Assembly: GCA_905233785.1 (NCBI GenBank)
Contig: CAJOCV010000006.1
Location: 1 to 27,503, forward strand
DNA length: 27,503 bases
Direction: 5' to 3'
DNA from: an uncultured Oscillospiraceae bacterium
GTDB lineage: Bacteria; Bacillota; Clostridia; Oscillospirales; Oscillospiraceae
This document shows positions 6,717 through 14,370 of the stretch, piece by piece. The first letter of the stretch is position 1. Every line of letters begins with the position of its first letter. The position numbers and the translations under genes were made by a program. The notes below the pieces were generated by a model. It had not been told where the DNA came from, ran no database searches, and saw nothing but the letters and a program-made list of their open reading frames with translations.

Positions 6717-6726
6717 CCTGACCCCC

Positions 6727-8238
6727 TCAGCCCTTCACATAAGCCCAGTTGGCAATCTCCTCATAACTCTTATCATAATAGTACAAATCTCCCATGCCCG
6801 GATGCGCCATGGACAGCTCTGTATCGAAAATGTGGGGCTGCCCGTTTCGCACGATCTCGACCCAGCCGTGCGGCGCGAAATTGGAGCCAACATGACCGGA
6901 GATCACAACCGCATCCACGCCGATGGCGCGCACCAGCATACAGTAGGCGGAGGCGTAGCTGTAGCAGTTGCCCTTGCCGGTGGCCAGCATATCCGTGGCC
7001 TCGTCCAGCAGCCAGGAGGTGTCCCCCGCCGCGTAAGGCTCACGTCGGACGTATTTGAAGTTATCACGCACATAGCGGTAGAGCGCGAGAAGCTGCTCCT
7101 CCTCGTCCATGCCCTCAACAAGAACCCTGTCCAGCGTATCGGCGACGAGAGCGTCCAGCTCCGCGCTGCCGGAGGTGTACCATCCGTCCTTGTCAAAGCT
7201 GAGGTTCCCCAGGGACTGATCCCGCAGTACGCGTCCGTCCGCGCCGATCCAGCTCAGGCGCCAGCCGATCAGGCGCTTGCCCTCGGGGAGCTTGGCAGCC
7301 GGTTCACTGTCCGTCCAGAGCTCCTTTTCCTTGCTCAATTCAAATTCATGCGGAACACATGCCTCGATCATGTCCCAGTAGCCTTCCTCCGTTGGGTAGA
7401 GGTCAACGGGATTTCCCACCTGGAGGATTCGCGCGCCGGGGCGTACCGCGCGGCCTGTAATGCGGTTTATGATGCCCGCCGTCTCGACGCGGGTCAGAAC
7501 AGCGTCGGCCTCGGCCTTGATCTTCTCGCCGCTCTCGATCCAGCCCTGCTCCGCCGCCGTACAGCAGGCTTCATAGAAGGGCTGACCCGGCTCCAGATCG
7601 GCGAAAGTATATTCTTCCCTTGGCGCCGGGTACAGTGTCGCCAGCATTTCCAGCAGCTCGCCCCGTGTGATGGCTTCATCCGGATGCAGTCGGCTGCCCG
7701 AGATCACACCCAGCTCCCGCAGGGCTGCCGCGGCCTTTGCATAGCTTGCGCGCTTTGGCACATCAAGGAAGCCGCCGTTTCCCGCGGGCTTCCCCAGCAG
7801 GACGTGCAGCATCACCACCGCATCCGAGCGCAGCATCGGATCGTTGGGACGGTAATAGCCGTTTTTATCGGTGAAGAGGTATACCGGGTGCTCCTCCGTT
7901 TCCAGTGCGATGGCATAGTCCGCCGCGTACCACAGATCCTCATACACGCGGATGCTCTCGCGTTTTTCGGTGTTGCCCTGTTCATCCCGCCAGCGCAGGA
8001 AGGTGTAGCCTGCAATCTCCTCTGCGGGAAGGATCGTATGCTCATCGCCGATGCGCACCTGTACCGTGATCTCGTCATCCGGGATCAGATAATGCACCGT
8101 CGCGACTTGTTTGCTGATATAATTGTTACGGAGAAAGACGCCGACAAGCGCCACCGCGGTGAGTGTGAGCAGTACAGAAACCGCCACGGTCAGCGGCGTT
8201 TTCCAGCGGGTGAAAAAATTTGTCTTTTGTGCATGCAT
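6727..8238 (-). CDS. SLH-domain, transglutaminase-like surface protein
   Basis: 503 aa. Residues 14-35 form a membrane anchor or uncleaved signal. Next is an InlB B-repeat-like segment with YTFLRWRDEQGN, then about three S-layer homology repeats (for example PNDPMLRSDAVVMLHVLL, HPDEAITRGELLEML, AVLTRVETAGIINRI). The C-terminal third is a transglutaminase-like domain with the full triad: Cys in GKGNCYSYA, His in HGWVEI and Asp in HIFDTEL. SLH domains bind secondary cell-wall polymers, so it should sit in the wall; the transglutaminase core may be a protease or crosslinker. The start is ATG 8238, with AGGGA eight bases upstream; a reading to 8337 lacks support. It is first in an operon with the VanX-like peptidase. 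Confidence 0.85.
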   Translation of the reverse strand: MHAQKTNFFTRWKTPLTVAVSVLLTLTAVALVGVFLRNNYISKQVATVHYLIPDDEITVQVRIGDEHTILPAEEIAGYTFLRWRDEQGNTEKRESIRVYEDLWYAADYAIALETEEHPVYLFTDKNGYYRPNDPMLRSDAVVMLHVLLGKPAGNGGFLDVPKRASYAKAAAALRELGVISGSRLHPDEAITRGELLEMLATLYPAPREEYTFADLEPGQPFYEACCTAAEQGWIESGEKIKAEADAVLTRVETAGIINRITGRAVRPGARILQVGNPVDLYPTEEGYWDMIEACVPHEFELSKEKELWTDSEPAAKLPEGKRLIGWRLSWIGADGRVLRDQSLGNLSFDKDGWYTSGSAELDALVADTLDRVLVEGMDEEEQLLALYRYVRDNFKYVRREPYAAGDTSWLLDEATDMLATGKGNCYSYASAYCMLVRAIGVDAVVISGHVGSNFAPHGWVEIVRNGQPHIFDTELSMAHPGMGDLYYYDKSYEEIANWAYVKG

Positions 8239-8704
8239 AGAATCGTCCCTGGCTTTTTTATGTAAAATAGCCCCTGCCAAACCGGCCGCATTCCACCGGG
8301 GCTTGATAATCTTCCCGCTTCGTCTGCACAGACGCAATGCATCGGATTATTTTGAGATTAGAGAAACGCCGAATCCATCGTTTTCGCAGCTTCCGAAAGA
8401 TCAGCGCTATGAAGAACGTATACTTTCTCGTAAACCCGCTCTCGCCGATTGCCTGTGAAAGCTCCGCTTCACAGGCAATATTTGCTGCAAGCGCCTGTTT
8501 CTCGCCCCTGACGGGGCAAGCGAAACAGATGCGTAAAAACACCCATGCGTTATGAGCTTTCATGCCTCGTGGCGCGAATGAAGACGCATGGGTGTTTATT
8601 CAGCGTTTCCTTCAGTATAGCACATCCCGTTCCCGGTTTCCAGTCTTTTCTGCGCGGTTAAACGGATTTTCTGCGCATGGCACAAATCCGCCTCGGAAAT
8701 CGCC
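8239..8704. other. Non-coding spacer with three stacked hairpins
   Basis: 466 bp with no credible gene. It holds three hairpins: 8448-8459 with 8468-8479 (12 bp perfect, arm ATTGCCTGTGAA); 8495-8528 (CTGTTTC/GAAACAG around GCCCC-TGAC-GGGGC); and the terminator at 8537-8597. I could not identify a clear promoter for the minus-strand gene that starts at 8238. Confidence 0.7.
8537..8597 (-). terminator. Terminator of the CYTH/lipoprotein operon
   Basis: Perfect 14-bp stem (AAACACCCATGCGT with ACGCATGGGTGTTT) around a 33-nt loop. On the minus strand the stem is followed by TTTTT-rich sequence. It lies about 110 nt after the stop codon at 8705. Confidence 0.75.
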
Positions 8705-10033
8705 TTATTGAAGAATAGGATCAAACCCGTCTTCCGTCAGCGCCAGACTGCCGTCCGCGCCGCTCATGGTGAGAAGAGCGCGGTGCAGGCCGTCGCCGCT
8801 GCGGTACTCGAGCATCAGGCCGGGGATGGCGCCGCCGAGGTCAGCCGCGAGCTGTACGCCCTCGCCGCGCATCAAACTGCACAGCCAGAGAGTCTCCGTT
8901 TTATAGAAACGGTTTACATCCTCGGCATAGCTCACGCGGCTGAGCGACACATCATAGACGCGCTCACCGCTCTTGAGGCAGAGCGCTTCGCCTCCTTCCC
9001 CGGTCTGCACAAAATCCAGGATGGGGAAGCTTCCCTCCTCCACCTCGCTCATGCGCAGAAGCTCAAAGCCGCCCTCAGCCTGTTTGTCCTCCATGCGAAA
9101 GCGTGCGTCGAGCAGCTCGCCCAGCTCGTCATAGGAGACCGTGAAGCTCTGAATCCCCGCGGCGTAAGGCGCCAGCTCGTAGAGTGTGGAGAAGAGCACC
9201 AGGCCGTTTTGATCCAGATACCAGGAGCCCTCGCGCAAAAGCCGGGCAAAACTGAGCGCCCAGTCCTTCTCTTCGATGTAAGATCCGATGGCCGCGCTGA
9301 GCTCCGCGTCGCCGTGCGCCTGTTCCAGCATCTTTTGTACCACCAGGGCGGAAAACGCCTCATAATCAGGTGTCAGGCGGTCGAGCGTCAGAAGTGCACC
9401 CGTCTCGGTGTCAAAGACGTAGGCGCTGCCCTCATAAATGCCGTGGGCGCCGCCGGTGTAGGTACTTGTGTTAAAGTACAAGCTCAGCACCTGTCCGTCC
9501 GCGCGCGGCACATCCACCGTGCGCGCAGAATAAAACTCCAGCGGCATCTCCGCTCCGGTCTCGTGAACATAGCTGAAGTTGTCCAGCGCCTGCTCCAGCA
9601 TACCGTTATAGCCGCTCGAGTAGCCGTCGCCATAGTCGTTTCCGGTATAGTAGGTCTCGTCCAGCATGGCGATATACTCATTGATGGCGTCCGCCGCCGA
9701 CTCCCTGCCGGGAAGTGTCACATGGGGCGTTACATAGGAAAAATCCAGGATCATCCGCTCCCCCGCCGCGGGGTCAAGCTCTGTATACTGCGTCTTGTGG
9801 AAGTTCACGATCACGCTCTGATCCTCGCCTGTCTCCGCGGGCGCAGCCGCCTGGGTCTCCATCTGCTCCGGCGCTGCCTCGGGAAGCTCCGCGGGCGCAG
9901 GCGTCGCCGCGGGTCTCTCCGTCACCGTGGGCAGCGGAGGCAGCTCTACCTCTTTCAGCCGCTCCACCTGCGCGCAGGCGGCAAGCTGCAGCGCCATCGC
10001 CATCGTCAGCATCAGAATCATCAACTTTTTCAT
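8705..10033 (-). CDS. DUF3298/RsiV-like lipoprotein
   Basis: 442 aa exported lipoprotein. Signal peptide with lipobox LAAC (Cys20), then a Pro/Ala/Glu-rich linker to about residue 70. The central domain (75-270) has features of DUF4163/DUF3298 proteins, such as PdaC and RsiV: ILDFSYVTPHV, then LSLYFNTSTYTGGAHG, in which GGAHG is the hallmark, and a segment beginning FDTETGALLTLDRL. The C-terminal 150 residues are not recognised. In RsiV this domain binds lysozyme; here there is no sigma factor beside it, so the role is unknown. It is 12 nt after the CYTH gene and is co-transcribed with it. Confidence 0.75.
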   Translation of the reverse strand: MKKLMILMLTMAMALQLAACAQVERLKEVELPPLPTVTERPAATPAPAELPEAAPEQMETQAAAPAETGEDQSVIVNFHKTQYTELDPAAGERMILDFSYVTPHVTLPGRESAADAINEYIAMLDETYYTGNDYGDGYSSGYNGMLEQALDNFSYVHETGAEMPLEFYSARTVDVPRADGQVLSLYFNTSTYTGGAHGIYEGSAYVFDTETGALLTLDRLTPDYEAFSALVVQKMLEQAHGDAELSAAIGSYIEEKDWALSFARLLREGSWYLDQNGLVLFSTLYELAPYAAGIQSFTVSYDELGELLDARFRMEDKQAEGGFELLRMSEVEEGSFPILDFVQTGEGGEALCLKSGERVYDVSLSRVSYAEDVNRFYKTETLWLCSLMRGEGVQLAADLGGAIPGLMLEYRSGDGLHRALLTMSGADGSLALTEDGFDPILQ

Positions 10034-10045
10034 AGTTTCTACCTC

Positions 10046-10552
10046 TTAGATTTCATCGTATGGGATTTCCAATGACAGCGATGCGTTGGTATAGCGCGCA
10101 TCCGCCGTCACCTCGCGGATCAGTCTGATCCATGGCGGCAGTCTGATCTCCTGCCCCTCGTCCGCGATCTCAAGCTCCAGATACGCCCGATCACTCCAGA
10201 ACGGGAAAATGTCCAGTTCAAATTCCTGCCCCTCGTAGGAAAAGCACCACCGTACCTTGCGGATCGTATTGCGCGCCGGATCCGCCCGCTTGAGAAGCGC
10301 TGCGTATTCTTCCTCCGAAACCTCCTCCTCTTCTTCGATGCGCCGAAGGTCGGAAAGCTTTGTCTTTGTCGTGTGGGTATAGCGATAAGCGCCCTCGCTT
10401 CCCCGCTTGCGCACACGCTCCGTGGTTCCCGGCGAGGCGAGCAGATAGGTCTGGGTGATCTCCGTCGCCTCCGCCCCGGCGGCTTTCAGCTCGGCCTCGC
10501 TCGGCATACGGATCAAAAACTTTCTCTCGATTTCATAATGTACGTCACTCAT
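10046..10552 (-). CDS. CYTH-domain triphosphate tunnel enzyme
   Basis: 168 aa. The N-terminal signature EIERKF (residues 7-12, family ExExK) marks a CYTH/TTM enzyme. Further tunnel residues are seen in ERVRKRG, YTHTTKTK, EEEEEVSEEEY and FELDIFPFW. Family members hydrolyse triphosphates (thiamine triphosphate or inorganic tripolyphosphate) with Mg2+ in the cytosol; which substrate applies here is unknown. The start is ATG 10552, with no ribosome binding site: a -10-like TATGAT ends only eight bases upstream, suggesting a leaderless or nearly leaderless mRNA. It is first of a two-gene operon with the DUF3298 lipoprotein. Confidence 0.85.
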   Translation of the reverse strand: MSDVHYEIERKFLIRMPSEAELKAAGAEATEITQTYLLASPGTTERVRKRGSEGAYRYTHTTKTKLSDLRRIEEEEEVSEEEYAALLKRADPARNTIRKVRWCFSYEGQEFELDIFPFWSDRAYLELEIADEGQEIRLPPWIRLIREVTADARYTNASLSLEIPYDEI

Positions 10553-10560
10553 GGCAAGTT

Positions 10561-10589
10561 ATCATAGCGCAAGGGCTATGTCCTTTTCA
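10561..10589 (-). promoter_or_regulatory. Promoter of the CYTH operon with a palindrome in its spacer
   Basis: On the minus strand TGAAAA (10589-10584), 17-bp spacer, TATGAT (10566-10561). An inverted repeat CATAGC-N6-GCTATG (10563-10580) overlaps the -10 and the spacer and could be an operator. Confidence 0.5.
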
Positions 10590-10616
10590 GCGGAAATCTC
10601 TGTACGTGCAAAGCTT

Positions 10617-10654
10617 CAGGGGCTGTGAGAAAAACACGTTTTTCACAGCCCCCA
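10617..10654. terminator. Hairpin of the GGGGCTGTGA family after xerD
   Basis: GGGGCTGTGA (10619-10628) pairs with TCACAGCCCC (10643-10652), extended by A/T pairs inside. It is just beyond the xerD stop. The T tail is weak on both strands, so efficiency is uncertain. Confidence 0.6.
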
Positions 10655-10657
10655 CTG

Positions 10658-11548
10658 CTATGCTCTCGGATGCGCTTTGTTATAGACGTCTTTGAGTTGC
10701 TTTTTTACAAGCTGGGAATAGACCTGCGTGGAGGAAATGTCCGCATGACCGAGCATTTCCTGAATGGCGTGGATATCCGCGCCGTTCTCCAGTAGATGCG
10801 CCGCAAAGGAATGGCGCAGGGTGTGGGGCGTAATGTCCTTATCGATGTTGGCCTTCTTCTGGTAGTATTTGATAATTTTCCAGAAGCCCTGGCGCGACAT
10901 ACGCTCCCCGCTCACGTTCACGAAGAGAGCTTCCTCGTCCGGCTCCGAGATCATCTGCGGGCGTACCAGGGTGATGTAGTTCTCCAGCGCCTTGATCGCC
11001 GCGGGATACATGGGAATGAAGCGTTCCTTGTTGCGGCTGTGACAGCGCACCACCCCCGCCCCCAGATTCAAATCGCTGATGTTCAGGTCAATCAGCTCTG
11101 TCACGCGCATCCCCGTGGCATACAAAAGCTCCAGCATGGCACGGTCACGATAGCCCTTGGCATCCACGCAGCGGGGCTGCTCCAGCAGCAGCTCCACCTC
11201 CCGGCTCGTGAGGATTTGCGGCAGCTTTTGCACGCTTTTATCCGTGGTCAGCTTTGTCGCCGGATTTGCCCTTACAAGCTGGCGAATGAAGAGGAACGAA
11301 TAGAGATTCTTGATCGACGCGATAGAACGGGAAACCGTTGCAACGGACTTTCCGTTTTCTTTGAGCCGGGAGACATATTCGTTCAGCTCCTCCGCGGTCG
11401 CCGTGTCAATGTCAACATCCGTATGGGTTTCCAGATAAGCGACGAGCTGCCGAATGTCCCGCAGATAGGAACTGAGGGTGTTGGTCGAAGCTTTCTTCTC
11501 ATCCTTCAAATAACGTTCAAAAAGCTCTATGATTTCAGAATTCTGCAA
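10658..11548 (-). CDS. xerD: Site-specific tyrosine recombinase XerD
   Basis: 296 aa, the usual XerD length. The N-terminal SAM-like core-binding domain (residues 1-90) is followed by the catalytic domain. All catalytic residues are visible: Arg148 in ATGMRVTEL, Lys174 in SRNKER, His242 and Arg245 in HTLRHSFAAHLL, His268 in LGHADISST, and nucleophile Tyr277. It should resolve chromosome dimers at dif with a partner recombinase. The start is TTG 11548, preceded by AGGGAGG about seven bases away. The reading frame stays open far upstream through the preceding gene, but that extension is a shadow. It is 26 nt after the membrane-protein gene and is co-transcribed. Confidence 0.93.
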   Translation of the reverse strand: MQNSEIIELFERYLKDEKKASTNTLSSYLRDIRQLVAYLETHTDVDIDTATAEELNEYVSRLKENGKSVATVSRSIASIKNLYSFLFIRQLVRANPATKLTTDKSVQKLPQILTSREVELLLEQPRCVDAKGYRDRAMLELLYATGMRVTELIDLNISDLNLGAGVVRCHSRNKERFIPMYPAAIKALENYITLVRPQMISEPDEEALFVNVSGERMSRQGFWKIIKYYQKKANIDKDITPHTLRHSFAAHLLENGADIHAIQEMLGHADISSTQVYSQLVKKQLKDVYNKAHPRA

Positions 11549-11574
11549 CCAAAGCCCTCCCTTCCCGGAAAGAA

Positions 11575-12051
11575 TCAAACTAAGAAATAGGATACGGCGA
11601 CAGCCGCCGCCACGCAGGATGCGATCAGAAGCTGACGGCGCAGCAGGAGCTGACGCTTTCTCCCGTCCGCCCGGAGATAATCCGCCATACAGGCATCCGA
11701 AAGCTCCATCCCGCTGAATGCCAGGACAAAATAAACCGGCGTCAACAGCGCAAGCGGCAAGAGCGCGAGAAGCCACGCGCCAAGCCCTTCCCCGCTCGGG
11801 TTGCCCAGGAGGGAAAGCTTCTGCATACAGAGCATCCCCAGCAGCATGGCTCCGAAGGGAATGATGTACACCCCAAGCATCGAACCGGCGAGCAGCGCCG
11901 GAAGCAGCATCAGCAGCCCCGTCATCCTCGAGGAGGGAGCAAAGCGCAGCCCAACGGCAGGTACAAGGTGCAAAAGCACCGCCCCGCACAAGAAGAACAA
12001 CAGCAGAAACAGCCGATATCCAAGGCCGAACGAGCGTCTGTTCTTCCTCAT
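11575..12051 (-). CDS. Small multi-spanning membrane protein, unknown
   Basis: 158 aa. About four or five hydrophobic segments (residues 12-33, 42-62, 64-80, 92-112, 140-157), with basic loops (RKNRRSFG at the start, RADGRKRQLLLRRQ before the last helix). No family is recognised with confidence. In Bacillus and many Clostridia spoIIM lies just upstream of xerD; this gene holds that place, but it is shorter than SpoIIM (about 210 aa) and the match is not clear. Start ATG 12051 has no direct ribosome binding site; a four-codon ORF with a good one overlaps it (ATGA). It is first of two genes with xerD. Confidence 0.65.
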   Translation of the reverse strand: MRKNRRSFGLGYRLFLLLFFLCGAVLLHLVPAVGLRFAPSSRMTGLLMLLPALLAGSMLGVYIIPFGAMLLGMLCMQKLSLLGNPSGEGLGAWLLALLPLALLTPVYFVLAFSGMELSDACMADYLRADGRKRQLLLRRQLLIASCVAAAVAVSYFLV

Positions 12052-12062
12052 CGCGTCACCAT
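12048..12062 (-). promoter_or_regulatory. Four-codon upstream ORF overlapping the membrane-protein start
   Basis: On the minus strand ATG GTG ACG CGA TGA has AAGGA seven bases upstream; its stop overlaps the next start as ATGA. The main ATG is too far (about 18 nt) from that ribosome binding site for direct loading. Confidence 0.35.
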
Positions 12063-12114
12063 TATGTAATCCTTATCAATAAAATTACACTTAACATAAC
12101 TGCGTTCTGGTAAC

Positions 12115-12143
12115 AATATATTACAAATCCGCAAACTAATCAA
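12115..12143 (-). promoter_or_regulatory. Promoter of the membrane protein - xerD operon
   Basis: On the minus strand TTGATT (12143-12138), 17-bp spacer, TATATT (12120-12115), in an AT-rich 250-bp spacer. That spacer (12052-12303) also contains the 12-bp palindrome ACAAGCGCTTGT near 12208; nothing else was recognised in it. Confidence 0.55.
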
Positions 12144-12303
12144 GTCCTTTTTACGATTTTTTTCAAATTATTTTTTCCATTATGTCAACTCTTCTTCCCT
12201 TATGGAACAAGCGCTTGTATCCGCGCAAGCTCTTTATCCGGTTTAGGTTCAAGATATTGTATAATCGCGGAAGATTTTGCGATAATTGCGCTGATTGATT
12301 ATG

Positions 12304-12720
12304 TTAACCTTTTCGGCTTTGTTTCTTTTTCGTATGAAATGAAGAGTGTTTTGTTTCTATTTTTTTACCTTGAGAGAGCAGGCCACCCAGCAGCCAGCCC
12401 GCCAGGCTGAAGCTCACCACGCTCAGCAGCGCAGAGGGCTCCGGCATCCCCCGGCCGACGACACACCCCAGCGTCAGCAGCACGAGGCACAGTCCAAGCG
12501 CTCCCGGCAGCGTCTGCGCCTGTTCCCTCCCCGCCCCGGCGGCAGCAAGCCCCGCCAGAAGAGCGGACACAAAGCTCAGGGCGGAGCTGAAATAGCCAAA
12601 CCTCGCAGACGGGATCTCGCAAGCGCGGACAAGCACCGCCGTCATCAGGCTCAGCGTCGCCGCCGCGGCAAGCCATGTGAGCAGCCCGCGTCCGAAGGCG
12701 CGCAGGCTCCCCTTTTCCAT
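12304..12720 (-). CDS. TIGR04086 family membrane protein
   Basis: 138 aa from ATG 12720. Four hydrophobic segments, a Gly/Ala-rich middle (ALLAGLAAAGAG) and a basic tail (KKIETKHSSFHTKKKQSRKG). Size, topology and position right after yajC fit the TIGR04086/DUF3792 family, usually found beside yajC in Clostridia; its function is unknown. The start is uncertain: no good ribosome binding site precedes 12720, and GTG 12747 or TTG 12738 would add 6-9 residues but lie in the T tail of a terminator. It is last in the queA-tgt-yajC series, behind that terminator. Confidence 0.75.
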   Translation of the reverse strand: MEKGSLRAFGRGLLTWLAAAATLSLMTAVLVRACEIPSARFGYFSSALSFVSALLAGLAAAGAGREQAQTLPGALGLCLVLLTLGCVVGRGMPEPSALLSVVSFSLAGWLLGGLLSQGKKIETKHSSFHTKKKQSRKG

Positions 12721-12735
12721 AACCGCTTTTACAGA

Positions 12736-12785
12736 CAAGAAAAACACCCCCGACGGATAAGATGTTACATCCTATTACCGTCGGG
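12736..12785 (-). terminator. Intercistronic terminator between yajC and TIGR04086
   Basis: On the minus strand CCCGACGG (12785-12778) pairs with CCGTCGGG (12756-12749), with an inner helix of about 8 bp including a G-U pair, followed by GTGTTTTTCTT. It lies after the yajC stop and directly before the next start codon. Confidence 0.75.
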
Positions 12786-12809
12786 AGTGTATTATGTGGC
12801 GAAGTACGA

Positions 12810-13145
12810 TTACTTCTTTTTCGTTTTTGCAGCCTCTTCGGCTTCCATCTTCGCGGTGGTGGAAATGGCCCACTTCTTGGTCTGCAGGCGGACGCGATCC
12901 TCACCGGTCTCAAAGGTGATGGTATCCTCGGTGATCTGCACGATTTTGCCGATGATGCCGCCGATGGTGACGATCTCATCACCGAGAGAGAGGGAGTTGC
13001 GCATCTCCTCGGTCTTTTTCTTTTTCTTGTTCTCCGGGCGAATAATCATGAAGTAGAAGATCGCAAACATTGCGACCAGCATAATGATCATCGAAGCGCC
13101 GCCGCCGGCAGCCCCGGCAGTTTCAGCCGTCAGGAAGAGATTCAT
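12810..13145 (-). CDS. yajC: Preprotein translocase accessory subunit YajC
   Basis: 111 aa. One membrane segment (about residues 19-40, ending FYFMIIRP), followed by the basic ENKKKKK and then the YajC domain hallmark SLSLGDEIVTIGGIIGKIV. The tail is charged (AEEAAKTKKK). It works with SecDF at the SecYEG translocon. The start is ATG 13145, with GGAGG nine bases upstream; the extra residues up to 13169 would cover that ribosome binding site. It lies 66 nt downstream of tgt in the classical queA-tgt-yajC order. Confidence 0.93.
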   Translation of the reverse strand: MNLFLTAETAGAAGGGASMIIMLVAMFAIFYFMIIRPENKKKKKTEEMRNSLSLGDEIVTIGGIIGKIVQITEDTITFETGEDRVRLQTKKWAISTTAKMEAEEAAKTKKK

Positions 13146-13211
13146 AGGGGACTTACCTCCAAAAAACAAAGTAAATGTATTATAGCCTGTCCGCAGGATA
13201 ATTGCAAGAAC

Positions 13212-14351
13212 TTAAACCCGTTTATCCAAAATTTCTGTAAATTCCTGTCGGAAGGCGGCAAAGGTGCCGGCGTCCAGATTCTCGCGGATGCGCCGGGTCA
13301 GGCTGTTGTAGAAATAGAGATTGTGCGCCACGGCAAGGCGCATGGCCAGCATCTCCTCCGCCTTGAAGAGGTGGCGCACATAGGCGCGCGAGTAGCGGCG
13401 GCAGACCGGGCAATCGCAGGCGGGGTCGATGGGCTGTTCGTCCCTGAGATATTTTTCATTCTTGATGTTGATGATACCGCCCCAGGTGAAAAGATGCCCG
13501 TGCCGTCCGTTTCTTGCGGGCATGACGCAGTCGAAGAAATCCACGCCGCGCCAGACCGCCTCGATGATATTGCCCGGCGTGCCGACGCCCATCAGATAGC
13601 GGGGCTTGTCCTTGGGCATGTACTCCTCCACCGCCTCGATGGTGTCATACATCTCCTGATGGCTCTCCCCCACCGCGAGCCCGCCGATGGCGTAGCCCGG
13701 CAGGTCGAGCGCCGCGATCTGCTTCATATGCTCCACGCGCAGGTCGTGAAACACCGCGCCCTGGTTGATGCCGAAGAGCATCTGCCCGGGGTTTACGGCG
13801 TCCTCCTCGCTGTTATAGGCCGTGAGCGCCGCCTTGCAGCGCTCCAGCCAGCGGAAGGTGCGGTCACAGGAGCGCTTGACGTAGTCATAGGGCGAGGGGA
13901 TCTTGATGCACTCGTCAAAGGCCATGGCGATGTCCGAGCCGAGGTTTGCCTGAATGCGCATGCTCTCCTCCGGCCCCATAAAGATGTGCCGCCCATCGAC
14001 GTGGGAGTTGAACTTCACGCCCTCCTCACTGATCTTTCTGAGCTTTGCCAGCGAAAAGATCTGAAAGCCGCCGCTGTCGGTGAGGATGGGGCCGTCCCAG
14101 GTCATAAATTTGTGCAGACCGCCCAGCTCCTTGATGAGCCTGTCGCCCGGGCGCACATGCAGATGATAGGTGTTCGAAAGCTCCACCTGGCAGCCGATTT
14201 CTTTTAAATCCCGCGCGGACAGGGCGCCCTTGATCGCCCCCTGTGTGCCCACGTTCATGAACACCGGGGTCTGCACCGTGCCGTGCGGCGTCATCAATTG
14301 CCCGCGCCGTGCGCGGCCTTCGTCTTGCTTGAGCAGTGTGTAATTTCCCAT
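13212..14351 (-). CDS. tgt: tRNA-guanine transglycosylase
   Basis: 379 aa, full length. It exchanges G34 of tRNAs with GUN anticodons for preQ1. Catalytic Asp92 lies in TDSGGFQ and the nucleophile Asp274 in FFDCVMPARNGRHG. Zinc ligands are Cys312, Cys314 and Cys317 (CDCPVC) and His343 (VAHNLYF). Substrate-recognition motifs GINQGAV and GGLAVGE are intact. The ATG at 14351 has AAGGA upstream and lies 19 nt after queA, so the two are co-transcribed. No preQ1 synthesis genes are in the window. Confidence 0.96.
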   Translation of the reverse strand: MGNYTLLKQDEGRARRGQLMTPHGTVQTPVFMNVGTQGAIKGALSARDLKEIGCQVELSNTYHLHVRPGDRLIKELGGLHKFMTWDGPILTDSGGFQIFSLAKLRKISEEGVKFNSHVDGRHIFMGPEESMRIQANLGSDIAMAFDECIKIPSPYDYVKRSCDRTFRWLERCKAALTAYNSEEDAVNPGQMLFGINQGAVFHDLRVEHMKQIAALDLPGYAIGGLAVGESHQEMYDTIEAVEEYMPKDKPRYLMGVGTPGNIIEAVWRGVDFFDCVMPARNGRHGHLFTWGGIINIKNEKYLRDEQPIDPACDCPVCRRYSRAYVRHLFKAEEMLAMRLAVAHNLYFYNSLTRRIRENLDAGTFAAFRQEFTEILDKRV

Positions 14352-14370
14352 ATAGTTATATCCTTATCTG

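Noticed and set aside
10658..11989. 443-residue reading of xerD
   Set aside because: The extra 147 residues are the other-frame shadow of the upstream membrane-protein gene; the TTG at 11548 has a good RBS and gives the normal XerD length.
12250..12262. TATAAT-like box on the plus strand in the AT-rich spacer
   Set aside because: No acceptable -35 at the right distance and no plus-strand gene ahead; probably chance in AT-rich DNA.
12762..14207. 481-residue plus-strand frame opposite tgt and yajC
   Set aside because: Antisense shadow of conserved genes, with no family features.
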